From Bryobacterales bacterium (GTDB lineage Bacteria > Acidobacteriota > Terriglobia > Bryobacterales > Bryobacteraceae), in the NCBI GenBank assembly GCA_947446025.1, contig CANFEY010000016.1:1-64000 (forward strand): 64,000 nucleotides of DNA, read 5' to 3'. The notes under the pieces were generated by a model. That model saw nothing but the letters and a program-made list of their open reading frames with translations, did no database searches and was not told the DNA's origin. How positions within the stretch are numbered: the first letter of the stretch is position 1; every line of letters begins with the position of its first letter. The position numbers were made by a program, and so were the translations under genes. Shown here piece by piece: positions 1 to 8,537 of this stretch.

Positions 1-551
1 AGGTAGGCGTCGGGATTGGCCTGGGCGAGTTTGCGGTATGTGGCGAGGGCTTCGAGGTAGGCGGCCTCGGCCTCCTTCATGCGCTGCGTGTCGCTGTAGA
101 GAACCGCGAGGTTGTTGAGCGTCATGGAAACGTCGGGCAGGTAGGCGTCGGGATTGGCCTGCGCGAGTTTGCGGCGTATGGCGAGGGCTTCGAGGAAGGC
201 GGCCTCGGCCTCCTTCATGCGCTGCGTGTCGCTGTAGAGATTCGCCAGGTTGTTGAGCGTCATGGAAACGTCGGGCAGGTAGGCGTCGGGATTGGCCTGC
301 GCGAGTTTGCGGTATGTGGCGAGGGCTTCGAGGTAGGCGGCCTCGGCCTCCTTCATGCGCTGCGTGGCGCTGTAGAGATTCGCCAGGTTGTTGAGCGTGG
401 TGGCGACGTAGGGCAGGTAGGCGTCGGGATTGGCCTGCGCGAGTTTGCGGCGTATGGCGAGGGCTTCGAGGTAGGCGGCCTCGGCCTCCTTCATGCGCTG
501 CGTGTCGCTGTAGAGATTCGCCAGGTTGTTGAGGATGCGCGCGCGCAAAGC
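1..551 (-). repeat. 138-bp tandem repeat (four units seen)
   Basis: The same coding block recurs with exact 138-bp spacing: the methionine codon of the RMKEAE core lies at 494, 356, 218 and 80 (minus strand). 138 bp is 46 codons, so repeats stay in frame. Units differ by a few bases only, for example TYRKL versus IRRKL. Such near identity suggests recent duplication or gene conversion. Confidence 0.9.
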
Positions 552-578
552 GGGTGACGGGGACAAGGGCAAGAGTTC
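1..578 (-). pseudogene. TPR-repeat tail of an interrupted gene (runs off the window)
   Basis: The minus strand from 578 to 1 stays open in the same frame as the coding sequence at 579-1715, separated from it only by one TAA (581-579). It encodes at least four 46-residue tetratricopeptide units (core NNLANLYSDTQRMKEAE, then a YLEALATYRKLAQANPDAY arm). No start codon with a ribosome site lies just before the first unit, so this is best read as the original C-terminal half of the upstream gene, now separated by a nonsense change (probably a CAA Gln codon before Glu). TPR arrays serve as protein-protein scaffolds. The true end lies outside the window. Confidence 0.75.
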
Positions 579-1715
579 TTAATAGGTCCGCGTGGCTTGG
601 GAGAAGCGGTTTTGCTTCTGGGCGACGTAGGCGTACTGGGAGCCGAAGTCGAAGGATTTCTGTAAGCGCCAAGCCTCCGCGTGGGCGTCGAGCGCTTGTG
701 GCCAGGCGAAGCGGAGTTCGTGGACGCGGCCGAGGTCGAAATAGTCACGGGCTAGCGTGGAGGTGTTGGCTCCGATGGCCTGCTGTTTGAGGCGGGCGGC
801 GGCTTCGAGGTCGCCTTTTTCGAGGAGGTCCCCGAAAGATTCGGCGGCGGAGAGTGGGGGAGCGGGTTCTTGCTTTTCCCTGGCCGTAATATCTTCAAGG
901 AGCTTCAGGTACTTCTGGAGATACTGTTCTTTGGATTCCCGTTCCTTTTGAACTTGCTGCTGGGCGAGGGCATTCTCTTCACGGGCGCGGACGAGTTCTG
1001 TTTCGAAGGTGCGCTCGATGAGCCTTCTGGTCTCAGTGGCCTCGGCGAGGCTGGCGTTGACTGTGCGGAGGAGGACGCGCTTGAACGCGCGGTCATGCTC
1101 GGGGAGGGTAACGACGCTTTCAAAGTGAACGGTGAGCGAAGCGGGGAGTTTTTCCAGGAGCAGGGTAAGCAGCTCCGGGGGCATGGAACGGAAGTGGTTG
1201 GTGATGGAGACGCTGGACGAGTTGGCGGCGTGGGCTTCGCCGTCGAGGCGTTCCATGGTGGAGCGGAAGAGATCGTCGAGGCGTTGCTGGAGTGCGGCGG
1301 GATCGGGGTTTGCGGCCGAGGGGGCGAGGTGGTCGCGGATCGTGGAAAGGGCGTCGAGCGTGACGGGGCCGTTGTGGTTGAGGCGGGTGCGCCAGTTGGT
1401 GAACCAGTCGGCGTGGGAAGCGTTGTGGATGTCATGCAGGGCGTCGCGGAGGGAGAGGCGGACGACGGTTTCGAGGTCCGGGGCGGTGGGGATTTGGCGG
1501 AGCTGGTCGTAGCAGAAGTTAGCTCCGATGTTGGCGAAGGTGTTGCCGGTGGCTTCGCCGTAGCTATTGAGGAGGGCTTCGGATTGATCGCTGACGATGG
1601 GTCCGAGCATGCCGCCGAGGGCTGCGCCGAGGGGACCTGCAACTGCGGCTCCGATGCCTACGGAGACGAGGCGGATGGCGCAGCGCTTCCAGGTGGCTGG
1701 GCTGGGGGAGGGCAT
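579..1715 (-). CDS. N-terminal part of a TPR scaffold protein, truncated by an in-frame stop
   Basis: 378 residues. Residues about 14-40 are a glycine/alanine-rich hydrophobic stretch (VGIGAAVAGPLGAALGG), which could be a membrane-inserting or zipper segment rather than a signal peptide. The middle is not recognised; about residues 205-285 are charged and heptad-like (RESKEQYLQKYLKLLED), so probably coiled coil. From about 300 the sequence turns into TPR-like helices (ARDYFDLGRVHELRFAWPQALDAHAEAW), and the reading frame continues into the perfect TPR array after the TAA at 581-579. I read it as one gene broken by a point mutation. Function unknown; repeat-rich proteins of this build often act as sensors or scaffolds, but no NTPase or effector domain is visible. 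Confidence 0.75.
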   Translation of the reverse strand: MPSPSPATWKRCAIRLVSVGIGAAVAGPLGAALGGMLGPIVSDQSEALLNSYGEATGNTFANIGANFCYDQLRQIPTAPDLETVVRLSLRDALHDIHNASHADWFTNWRTRLNHNGPVTLDALSTIRDHLAPSAANPDPAALQQRLDDLFRSTMERLDGEAHAANSSSVSITNHFRSMPPELLTLLLEKLPASLTVHFESVVTLPEHDRAFKRVLLRTVNASLAEATETRRLIERTFETELVRAREENALAQQQVQKERESKEQYLQKYLKLLEDITAREKQEPAPPLSAAESFGDLLEKGDLEAAARLKQQAIGANTSTLARDYFDLGRVHELRFAWPQALDAHAEAWRLQKSFDFGSQYAYVAQKQNRFSQATRTY

Positions 1716-1731
1716 TCAGGTAGTGCAGCGT

Positions 1732-2658
1732 CTACGGATTCCCGCGGGTGGCTTCGATGGCGATGGGTCCCATGAGGGAGAAGCCACCGCCGCCACCGCC
1801 GGCTTTGCCTTTGGCGTTCGAGGCGGGGATATTTTCCTGCGAAGTGGTGGCGCGCATTTCGTTGCCGGCGACGCGGGCGGTGACGTGTTTTTGGAACGTG
1901 GGGGTGTAATCGCCCCAGTCTTCGTGCATGATGTCGAACTTGATGGTGTCGCCGCTCAATTCGAAGTTGTCGAGCGCGGCCATTGTGTACGGATTATCGC
2001 AGCGGCCGCAGACCATGCCTCGGAGGCCGTTGCCGACTTTGCGGATGATGAAGAACTGCTTGTTGATGCCGCTGCCGAAGCCGAGCCAGATGCCGACGAC
2101 GTCGTCGGGGGTGAGGGGGTTTTTCCAGGGTCCGGGGGCAATGTAGCCGGCTGGCGCAGGGGCGGGTGCGGCTCCGGTGGGGAGCGGTTTCGGCGCGGCG
2201 GGCGCTGGTCCGCCGCCTCCGCGACCGAGCACGGGGATGTCGCGCGGGGGCAGCATGAAGATGGGGATGGCCAGCGGGTCGGGGCCGCGCGAATCCTTGA
2301 TCATGGTCCAGGTGAACTTGCCTCCACCTTTCGCGCCGCTGGTGCCGTTGACGATGAGGTTGCCACGGTCGAACTTCGCGGTGGCGCGGTCGGTGTAGTC
2401 GGTGCGGCCGTCGGGCTTGACGTGGTTGACGGTGAAGGTGAGCCCGTCGGGTCCGAACTTGCCGTCGACGAAGGCGAGCGTGGTGGCATCGCTGCAGCGG
2501 GTGCAGTAGATGCCTCGGACGGCGTCGCCGCGGATGGAGAATTCGTAGGTGTGGCGCTCACCTGTGGGATTGTCGGTGCGCCAGCCTCCGCGATAGTCGT
2601 CGGCGGATTGCGCGAGGGCGAGGGAGGCGAATGCGAGCGTGAGGGGAACGAGTTTCAT
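1732..2658 (-). CDS. Secreted protein with two copies of a CxxC-bearing domain
   Basis: 308 residues with a clear signal peptide (MKLVPLTLAFASLALAQ). A GGAG site lies 7 nt before the ATG. The mature protein holds two similar beta-rich domains: one at about 25-125 with CTRC at 52-55 followed by a strand pattern DGKFGPDGLTFTVNH, the second at about 186-270 with CGRC at 217-220 followed by DNFELSGDTIKFDIMH. A Pro/Ala/Gly-rich linker (about 146-176) separates them. The CxxC pairs could bind a metal or form a disulfide in the periplasm. The domain itself is not recognised. It is the last gene of a minus-strand run ending at 1732, only 16 nt upstream of the next minus-strand gene. Confidence 0.8.
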   Translation of the reverse strand: MKLVPLTLAFASLALAQSADDYRGGWRTDNPTGERHTYEFSIRGDAVRGIYCTRCSDATTLAFVDGKFGPDGLTFTVNHVKPDGRTDYTDRATAKFDRGNLIVNGTSGAKGGGKFTWTMIKDSRGPDPLAIPIFMLPPRDIPVLGRGGGGPAPAAPKPLPTGAAPAPAPAGYIAPGPWKNPLTPDDVVGIWLGFGSGINKQFFIIRKVGNGLRGMVCGRCDNPYTMAALDNFELSGDTIKFDIMHEDWGDYTPTFQKHVTARVAGNEMRATTSQENIPASNAKGKAGGGGGGFSLMGPIAIEATRGNP

Positions 2659-2719
2659 GGCGGCTCCTAGTCGGGCGTGGGCAATTATCGCACGTTTCGC
2701 GAGGGGTTATACTCAGGCT

Positions 2720-2836
2720 ATGGACAGATACGTCGAGCAGCGCGACGGCGGCTACTATCTGGCGGGCGGGCGGATTGGGTTGGATGCGATGGTGTATCGC
2801 TTCAATCATTATCTCGGCGATCACGCGATCCTATGA
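2720..2836 (+). pseudogene. Fragment of a DUF433 antitoxin-like gene
   Basis: 38 codons. The first 28 residues (MDRYVEQRDGGYYLAGGRIG and on) match the start of DUF433 proteins, which are normally about 70-80 residues and act as antitoxins of DUF5615 PIN-like partners. The match ends after MVYRF and a stop follows ten residues later, so the helix-turn-helix half is missing. A TATACT box at 2708-2713 sits 6 nt before the ATG, so the promoter seems to survive. No toxin gene follows. Confidence 0.6.
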
Positions 2837-3012
2837 ACGGTCGTCCGCCACCCGATGCGCAGGTAGTCCGGTCCCATTTCGAAGACTTCGAATTCCCCCT
2901 CAAGTTCTTTGCCCCTCGACGTGCTCTCGGCAGACCAATGCTGCACGACCGTTCCGACGGGAAGTCTAGCGGTAAGGTTGGACCACCATTGCTCAAATTC
3001 AAAAGAGTCCAT
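2821..3012 (-). CDS. Small hypothetical protein
   Basis: 63 residues (MDSFEFEQWWSNLTARLP start), downstream of cysD on the same strand (84-nt gap) and overlapping the end of the DUF433 fragment by 16 bp. Composition is protein-like: hydrophobic/charged alternation such as EGEFEVFEMGPDYLRIGWRT looks like beta strands. A GTG 21 nt upstream in the same frame is an alternative start. I recognise no family; it occupies the place where cysN would be expected. Confidence 0.45.
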   Translation of the reverse strand: MDSFEFEQWWSNLTARLPVGTVVQHWSAESTSRGKELEGEFEVFEMGPDYLRIGWRTTVHRIA

Positions 3013-3095
3013 CGAAGTCCTCGTCCCACTCACCGGAAAGAATAGCGCAGCGTCCGGCCGGATGCACCCTAAATTGAGGTGTATGAGGAAGTACG

Positions 3096-3998
3096 CTAAA
3101 AATACCCTTCGCGCTTCTTCAACTCCATCGAACCTTCGCGGTCGTGGTCGATGATGCGGTTTTCGCGTTCGGAGTTTTTGATGCCGACTAGCTCGGCGAT
3201 GATTTTGGGGAGCGTGTCGGCGTCGGACTCGATGGCGCCGGTGCAGGGGGAGCAGCCTAGGCTGCGCATGCGGCACATTACGGTCTTGATTTCGTTGCCG
3301 GGGCCGGGCTTTACGAACGACTGCTCGGGGCTGATGATCTGCTTGCCGCGGACGATCATTTCGCGGGGCTTGGCGTAGTAGAGGTCGCTGATGGGGATGT
3401 TCTCGACGTGGATGTATTGCCACACGTCCATCTCGGTCCAATTCGATAACGGAAACACGCGGATGCTTTCGCCGGGTTCGACCCGGCTGTTGAAGATGTT
3501 CCACAGCTCGGGGCGCTGGTTCTTGGGGTCCCACTGGCCCAGGCTGTCGCGGAAGCTGTAGATGCGTTCTTTGGCGCGGGATTTTTCTTCGTCGCGGCGC
3601 GCGCCACCGAAAGCGGCGTCGTAGTTGCCAGCGCGGAGGCCTTCGAGCAGCGCTTGCGTCTTGAGCAGGCCGCAGCAGCGCTCGGTGCCGAGGCGGAACG
3701 GGTTGGCTCCGGCTTCCAGGGCGCTCTTATTCTGGTGGACGATCAGGTTGACGCCCAGCTCCGCGCAGAAACGATCACGGAATTCGATCATCTCCCGGAA
3801 CTTGTAGCTGGTGTCGATGTGCAACAGCGGGAAAGGGATGGGTCCGGGGTGGAACGCCTTCTGGGCGAGGCGCAGCATAACCGAGGAGTCCTTGCCGATG
3901 GAATACAGCATCACGGGGCGCTGAAATTCGGCCACGACTTCGCGGATAATGTGGATGCTCTCGGCTTCCAGTGTCTGTAAGTGACTGAGCTTGCTCAC
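3096..3998 (-). CDS. cysD: Sulfate adenylyltransferase subunit 2 (ATP sulfurylase small subunit)
   Basis: 300 residues, full length for the family. It makes adenosine 5'-phosphosulfate from sulfate and ATP, the first step of assimilatory sulfate reduction, normally as a heterodimer with the GTPase CysN. Seen: the PP-loop SIGKDSS at 33-39, the conserved block [21 protein letters not shown] at about 131-150, the segment [10 protein letters not shown] and the C-terminus [12 protein letters not shown]. The start is GTG; the reading [15 protein letters not shown] aligns with known CysD N-termini, and there is no Shine-Dalgarno site. cysN is absent: the next minus-strand gene is a 63-residue unknown and then unrelated genes, so the partner must lie elsewhere. 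Confidence 0.95.
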   Translation of the reverse strand: MSKLSHLQTLEAESIHIIREVVAEFQRPVMLYSIGKDSSVMLRLAQKAFHPGPIPFPLLHIDTSYKFREMIEFRDRFCAELGVNLIVHQNKSALEAGANPFRLGTERCCGLLKTQALLEGLRAGNYDAAFGGARRDEEKSRAKERIYSFRDSLGQWDPKNQRPELWNIFNSRVEPGESIRVFPLSNWTEMDVWQYIHVENIPISDLYYAKPREMIVRGKQIISPEQSFVKPGPGNEIKTVMCRMRSLGCSPCTGAIESDADTLPKIIAELVGIKNSERENRIIDHDREGSMELKKREGYF

Positions 3999-4005
3999 TG
4001 GAAAA

Positions 4006-4031
4006 AGTATACCACAAAACAGACATTGTCT
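4006..4031 (-). promoter_or_regulatory. cysD promoter with overlapping palindrome
   Basis: On the minus strand a TATACT -10 box (4011-4006) lies 7 nt before the GTG of cysD, so the transcript probably starts at or next to the start codon. A perfect odd palindrome AGACATTGTCT (4021-4031) covers the -35 region (TAGACA). It is placed where a regulator would control cysD; the regulator is unknown. Confidence 0.45.
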
Positions 4032-4207
4032 AGAGGCAAAGTCATGATTCGGCGAACCTCAAGATAGGATTGGACATACCACTCCTTGGGGAATTTCCCT
4101 TGACACCGCTATATGTTGGGGGTAGGATTGCAGAACGCGGTAAATCACTGGTAGGGACGGTCCGGGCAGGCCTGTCTCTAACGGTTGGGAGAATCAGAAG
4201 GATCAAC

Positions 4208-7045
4208 ATGGGACAATTAGGATTAGGTGTTGCGATGAAAATGAAAGATGCCCGCCGGCCGGTGCCGGTGACTGAACGTGTGGGCGTGCCGTTTGCGCGC
4301 TACTTCACGGCCCATTTGGCCGCTGGCCAGACCGCGTATGACGAGATCCAGTGGGAGCGGCGCGCCGCCACCATCGGCAATGACAAGGGCGCGGTGATTT
4401 TTGAGCAGCGCGATGTTGAGGTGCCGGTGGATTGGTCGCAGACGGCGACCAACATCGTGGTCAGCAAGTATTTCTACGGCAAGGCCGGGTCGCCGGAGCG
4501 CGAGACCAGCGTGAAGCAACTGGTGGGCCGCGTGTGCGACACCATCGCGGGCTGGGGGAAAGCGCAGCGCTATTTCAAGAGCGCTGAAGACGCCGAAAAT
4601 TTCCGTCAGGATCTAACGCACCTGATGCTGAAGCAGAAGGCGTGCTTCAATTCGCCGGTGTGGTTCAACGTGGGCGTGCAGGAACCGCGCGGGTACGGCT
4701 GGTATTACGACGAAGCCACGAACGCGATCAAGAAGATTGAACCGGGCGACGCGAAGCCGCAATGCTCGGCGTGCTTCATTAACTCGGCGGGCGACACGCT
4801 GGAGTCCATCCTCGAACTGGCCAAGACCGAAGGCATGCTGTTCAAGTGGGGCTCGGGCACGGGTTCCAACCTTTCCAGCCTGCGTGAGGAAGACGCAATC
4901 CTTTCGGGCGGCGGGCGGGCATCTGGTCCGCTGAGCTTCATGAAGGGCTTCGACGCATTCGCGGGCGTGATCAAGAGCGGCGGCAAGACGCGGCGTGCGG
5001 CGAAGATGGTGATCCTCAACGCCGACCATCCGGATATCGAGCGCTTCATCTGGTGCAAGGCCAAGGAAGAGAAGAAAGCGCACACCTTGATTGACGCGGG
5101 CTACGATTCGTCGCTGGACGGCGAGGCGTACAGCTCCATCTTCTTCCAGAATGCGAACAACAGTGTCCGCGTGACGGATGAATTCATGCAGGCGGCGGCC
5201 GAGGGCACCGATTGGTGGACCATTTCGCGCGTGAACGGCGAGCGCAAGTCGCGCCACTCCGCTCAAGACCTGCTGCGGCAGATCGCGGAAGCCACGCATC
5301 AGTGTGGCGATCCCGGCATGCAGTTCGATACCACGGTCAACCGCTGGCACACATCGAAGAACACGTCGCGTATCAACGCGTCGAACCCGTGCTCCGAGTA
5401 CATGTTCCTGGATGATTCGGCGTGCAATCTGGCGTCATTGAACCTGATGAAGTTCGTGGGCACCGACGGGCAGTTCGACGTGGAAGCGTACCGGCATGCG
5501 GTGGACACCGTGATCATCGCGCAGGAAATTTTGGTGGACAACGCGGCGTATCCGACGGACCGCATCGCGAAAAATTCGCATGACTTTCGCCCGCTGGGCT
5601 TGGGATACGCGAACCTGGGCGCGCTGCTGATGTCCATGGGGTTGCCTTATGACAGCGAATCGGGCCGCGCTTGGGCTGCTTCGCTCACCGCGATCATGTG
5701 CGGTCAGGCGTACCTGACCAGTGCTCGGATTGCGGCGGATGCGACCGGTCCGTGCGAAGGCTACGCGATCAATGAGGAGCCGTTCCTCGACGTGATCCGC
5801 ATGCATCGCGACGCGACGCTGGATATCGACAGCAAGCGCGTTCCGGCGGCTCTCTATGAGAACGCCAAGCGCTGCTGGGAAGAGGCGTACGTGTTGGGCC
5901 GCGCGGCGGGCTATCGAAATGCGCAGACCACTGTGCTGGCGCCCACAGGCACCATCGGCTTCATGATGGATTGCGACACCACCGGCATTGAACCGGACCT
6001 GGCGTTGGTGAAGTACAAGAAGTTGGTGGGCGGCGGCGTCATCAAGATCGTCAACCAGACGGTTCCGAGCGCGCTGCTGAAGTTGGGCTATACGCCTGAC
6101 CAGGCGAGCAAGATCGTCGACCACATCGATTCCAGCGGGACCATTGAAGGCGCTCCGGGGTTGAAGGAAGAGCACCTGGCGTGTTTCGATTGCAGCTTCC
6201 GCCCGCAGAACGGCGCGCGCAGCATCCACTATATGGGTCACGTGCGCATGATGGGCGCGACGCAGCCGTTTATTTCGGGCGCGATTTCGAAGACCATCAA
6301 CATGCCTGAGGAGTCCACGGTTGCGGACGTGACGGACGCGTACCTCGAAAGCTGGAAGCTGGGCTTGAAGGCGGTGGCGATTTACCGCGATAACTCGAAG
6401 CGCGTGCAGCCGCTCAGCTCCGGCACGTCGAAGGGTGCGAAGGCCGCCAACGGTCCGGCTGCGGTCGCTGCTCCCGTAATCAAGATCGAAGAGAAGATCG
6501 TCTACCGGCCCATTCGGCGCAAGCTGCCGGATGAACGCCACGCGATCACGCACAAGTTCTCCATCGGCGGGCACGAGGGTTACCTCACCGTCGGCCTGTA
6601 CGAAGACGGCGCGCCGGGTGAGCTGTTCGTCACGATGGCTAAGGAAGGCTCGACCATTTCGGGCTTGATGGATTCGTTCGCGACGGCGGTCAGCTACAGC
6701 CTGCAATACGGCGTGCCGCTGAAGTTCTTCGTCGACAAGTTCGCCCACGTCCGCTTCGAGCCGAGCGGTTGGACGGGCAACCCGACGGTGCCGTACGCGA
6801 AGTCCATCATGGACTACATCTTCCGCTGGATGGCGGCGCGCTTCATTGGGCCGGAGACGGTGGAGAACGAAGCCGGCGATAATCCGGAAATGCGCGCGAC
6901 GGAGCCCGATCAACAGCAGGCGCTGCCGTTCACGGCGAGCGTAGTGACGGATGCTCCGTCGTGCTCGGAATGTGGTGGGTTGATGACGCGGAATGGGTCG
7001 TGCTACAAGTGCGAGAATTGCGGGTCGACGAGCGGATGCTCCTAG
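4208..7045 (+). CDS. nrdJ: Adenosylcobalamin-dependent (class II) ribonucleotide reductase
   Basis: 945 residues from the ATG at 4208, which has GAAGGA 6 nt upstream; an in-frame ATG at 4070 has no such site and adds an unconserved leader. The enzyme reduces ribonucleotides to deoxyribonucleotides with a B12-derived thiyl radical, so it works with or without oxygen. Seen: the finger-loop motif NPCSE (Asn393-Cys395-Glu397), the substrate-site block FKWGSGTGSNLSSLR, a PTGTIGFMMDCDTTGIEPD segment, and a C-terminal Cys-rich tail (CSECGG ... CYKCENCG) that carries the redox cysteines. No cobalamin riboswitch was recognised in the 200-bp leader. The following small gene starts 4 nt after the stop. 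Confidence 0.95.
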   Translation: MGQLGLGVAMKMKDARRPVPVTERVGVPFARYFTAHLAAGQTAYDEIQWERRAATIGNDKGAVIFEQRDVEVPVDWSQTATNIVVSKYFYGKAGSPERETSVKQLVGRVCDTIAGWGKAQRYFKSAEDAENFRQDLTHLMLKQKACFNSPVWFNVGVQEPRGYGWYYDEATNAIKKIEPGDAKPQCSACFINSAGDTLESILELAKTEGMLFKWGSGTGSNLSSLREEDAILSGGGRASGPLSFMKGFDAFAGVIKSGGKTRRAAKMVILNADHPDIERFIWCKAKEEKKAHTLIDAGYDSSLDGEAYSSIFFQNANNSVRVTDEFMQAAAEGTDWWTISRVNGERKSRHSAQDLLRQIAEATHQCGDPGMQFDTTVNRWHTSKNTSRINASNPCSEYMFLDDSACNLASLNLMKFVGTDGQFDVEAYRHAVDTVIIAQEILVDNAAYPTDRIAKNSHDFRPLGLGYANLGALLMSMGLPYDSESGRAWAASLTAIMCGQAYLTSARIAADATGPCEGYAINEEPFLDVIRMHRDATLDIDSKRVPAALYENAKRCWEEAYVLGRAAGYRNAQTTVLAPTGTIGFMMDCDTTGIEPDLALVKYKKLVGGGVIKIVNQTVPSALLKLGYTPDQASKIVDHIDSSGTIEGAPGLKEEHLACFDCSFRPQNGARSIHYMGHVRMMGATQPFISGAISKTINMPEESTVADVTDAYLESWKLGLKAVAIYRDNSKRVQPLSSGTSKGAKAANGPAAVAAPVIKIEEKIVYRPIRRKLPDERHAITHKFSIGGHEGYLTVGLYEDGAPGELFVTMAKEGSTISGLMDSFATAVSYSLQYGVPLKFFVDKFAHVRFEPSGWTGNPTVPYAKSIMDYIFRWMAARFIGPETVENEAGDNPEMRATEPDQQQALPFTASVVTDAPSCSECGGLMTRNGSCYKCENCGSTSGCS

Positions 7046-7048
7046 GTT

Positions 7049-7324
7049 ATGCAGTCCCCTGTACATGGCGAGATGAAGACGATGCTGCTGTTTGTGGAGA
7101 AGAATAACTTTGCTCCTCCAGCTCTTCCGTTCGTTACCAATTCACCTGAAGACGATGGGACTGTTACGGGACGGTTCGTCGATGTTCCCAAGACGACACT
7201 CGCGACCCTCCTCCGTTTCGTTGAAGACCGCTCACTGATAACTTACGCCCCTGGCAAACGATATCGGATGACTGAGCTGCTTGCGGAGGGAAACTTTAGG
7301 CTGGTCCCAGACTTCCCGAAGTAG
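7049..7324 (+). CDS. Small hypothetical protein upstream of DUF2971 gene
   Basis: 91 residues, starting 4 nt after the nrdJ stop; a second ATG at 7073 (MKTMLLFVEKN) is possible. Its TAG stop touches the ATG of the next gene, so the two are translationally coupled. No known family; the sequence is mixed alpha/beta (RFVDVPKTTLATLLRFVEDR). Base use here is visibly less GC-rich than in nrdJ, which suggests that this gene and the next arrived together by transfer. Confidence 0.6.
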   Translation: MQSPVHGEMKTMLLFVEKNNFAPPALPFVTNSPEDDGTVTGRFVDVPKTTLATLLRFVEDRSLITYAPGKRYRMTELLAEGNFRLVPDFPK

Positions 7325-8122
7325 ATGCCGCTCGAAGCATACCCGCAAGAGAACTTGCAGCCAGCCAATGATGACGCCGAAGTGTGGCGTTTCATGCCCT
7401 ACGACCGGTTTGTGCAGCTCATGGAGAATGCTGAGTTGTACTTCTGTCGTGCGGACCTATTTGACGACAAAGATGAAGGGATGCCGACGGAAGAGTACGC
7501 GCGCCTCGTGGTCGAGAGTATGGGGCCCGGTAACGACTTGGACGCTACCATTGGTGGACTGGAGCAGGACAAGGAGGGCTCCTTCATTTCCTGTTGGTAT
7601 CACTTCGACCACGAGACGGCTACGATGTGGAACCAGTATGGCAAGCAGGGCGTGGCCATATGCTCACGCTATGGACTCCTGAAGAATGCGTTGAATCGGA
7701 TGCCCGACCGTACAATGCTCGGGCTAGTGCGGTACAGCTATGACCAAGTCGGTTGGAATATCCTCAGGTTCATCACAACGAAGCGACCGGCATTCAGTGC
7801 AGAGCGCGAAGTGCGCGCGCTTATTTGGAAGCCGGAGTGGGCCGGGCAGATGCGCCACGTTGATTTGGACAATAAGTTCTACCGCAAGCCTCTGACGCCT
7901 CCGCCGCCACATGTACTGCCGGGGCTCCGTCACTCTGTAAGTATTCAATCTTTGGTTCAATCGATTGTTGTGTCACCCGAAGCTGACGACGGAACGATTG
8001 GTCGCGTAACAGAGCTTGTCACGCGACTTGGCTACTCGATTCCGGTGAGGGAGTCGAGGTTCAGTGGGTTCCCACATGTGGTGACGGACCTCGCGGAGAT
8101 TGTGAAGTACATCGGCAAGTGA
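7325..8122 (+). CDS. DUF2971 domain protein
   Basis: 265 residues. Family hallmarks: the N-terminal block WRFMPYDRFVQLMENAEL followed by YFCRADLFDDKDEG, the central ISCWYHFDHETATMWNQYG and the later KRPAFSAEREVRALIW. DUF2971 proteins are of unknown biochemical role and are often found among accessory or defence genes. The ATG directly abuts the stop of the preceding small gene. GC content looks lower than in the neighbours. The gene is followed by an 80-bp gap and the convergent HepT/MntA pair. Confidence 0.8.
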   Translation: MPLEAYPQENLQPANDDAEVWRFMPYDRFVQLMENAELYFCRADLFDDKDEGMPTEEYARLVVESMGPGNDLDATIGGLEQDKEGSFISCWYHFDHETATMWNQYGKQGVAICSRYGLLKNALNRMPDRTMLGLVRYSYDQVGWNILRFITTKRPAFSAEREVRALIWKPEWAGQMRHVDLDNKFYRKPLTPPPPHVLPGLRHSVSIQSLVQSIVVSPEADDGTIGRVTELVTRLGYSIPVRESRFSGFPHVVTDLAEIVKYIGK

Positions 8123-8204
8123 TCCTTAGGTGCTAGCGGAATCTCGTTGGCCGCACAAAATCGTTGATCTTAACTCACTCAGCTCTCGGCTGCTTTGGTC
8201 GTGG

Positions 8205-8537
8205 TTACTCTTTGCGAAGGTGCCTGAGCACCATGGCCTTCAAGGTCGGTAGATCGTTTCCAACTACCGCCCATACGATGTTCGGATCGATACCCAAGTA
8301 ATCATGCACTAGAAAATTCCGGAAGCCTGCGATCTCGCGCCAATTGACGCGCGGCTCGGACTCTTTGAGTAAATCGGGCAGACGCTTGGTGGATTCGGCG
8401 ATCACTTGGAGGTTTCGCAGAACTGCATCCTGGATCAAGTGGGACTTGTCGAACGCGGCACGGCCTCCGGCAACGTCTTCCTCTACGCGCTGAATACATT
8501 CTGCGATGTGGAGGAGATACTTGCGGTCGTCCTTCAC
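8205..8537 (-). CDS. hepT: HepT-like HEPN ribonuclease toxin (DUF86)
   Basis: 110 residues. Contains the HEPN catalytic and modification motif RX4HXY as RNFLVHDY near residues 73-80. HepT toxins cleave tRNA or mRNA and are silenced when the partner nucleotidyltransferase MntA adds AMP units to the motif tyrosine. The gene overlaps mntA by 4 bp (ATGA), the usual arrangement with antitoxin first. All key residues are present, so it looks functional. Confidence 0.88.
   Translation of the reverse strand: MKDDRKYLLHIAECIQRVEEDVAGGRAAFDKSHLIQDAVLRNLQVIAESTKRLPDLLKESEPRVNWREIAGFRNFLVHDYLGIDPNIVWAVVGNDLPTLKAMVLRHLRKE

Noticed and set aside
1-551. CRISPR array from the repeat pattern at the window start
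   Set aside because: The repeats are 138 bp, in frame, contiguous and code for TPR units.
870-1775. Plus-strand open frame opposite the TPR gene
   Set aside because: Antisense of a coding frame with coiled-coil and TPR features.
4070-4207. Cobalamin riboswitch or NrdR box before nrdJ
   Set aside because: A TATAT core occurs at about 4110, but the flanks do not fit the NrdR box and no B12-box-like element was found.
5435-7066. Minus-strand open frame of 543 codons over nrdJ
   Set aside because: Arg/His-rich antisense of the reductase; no family match.
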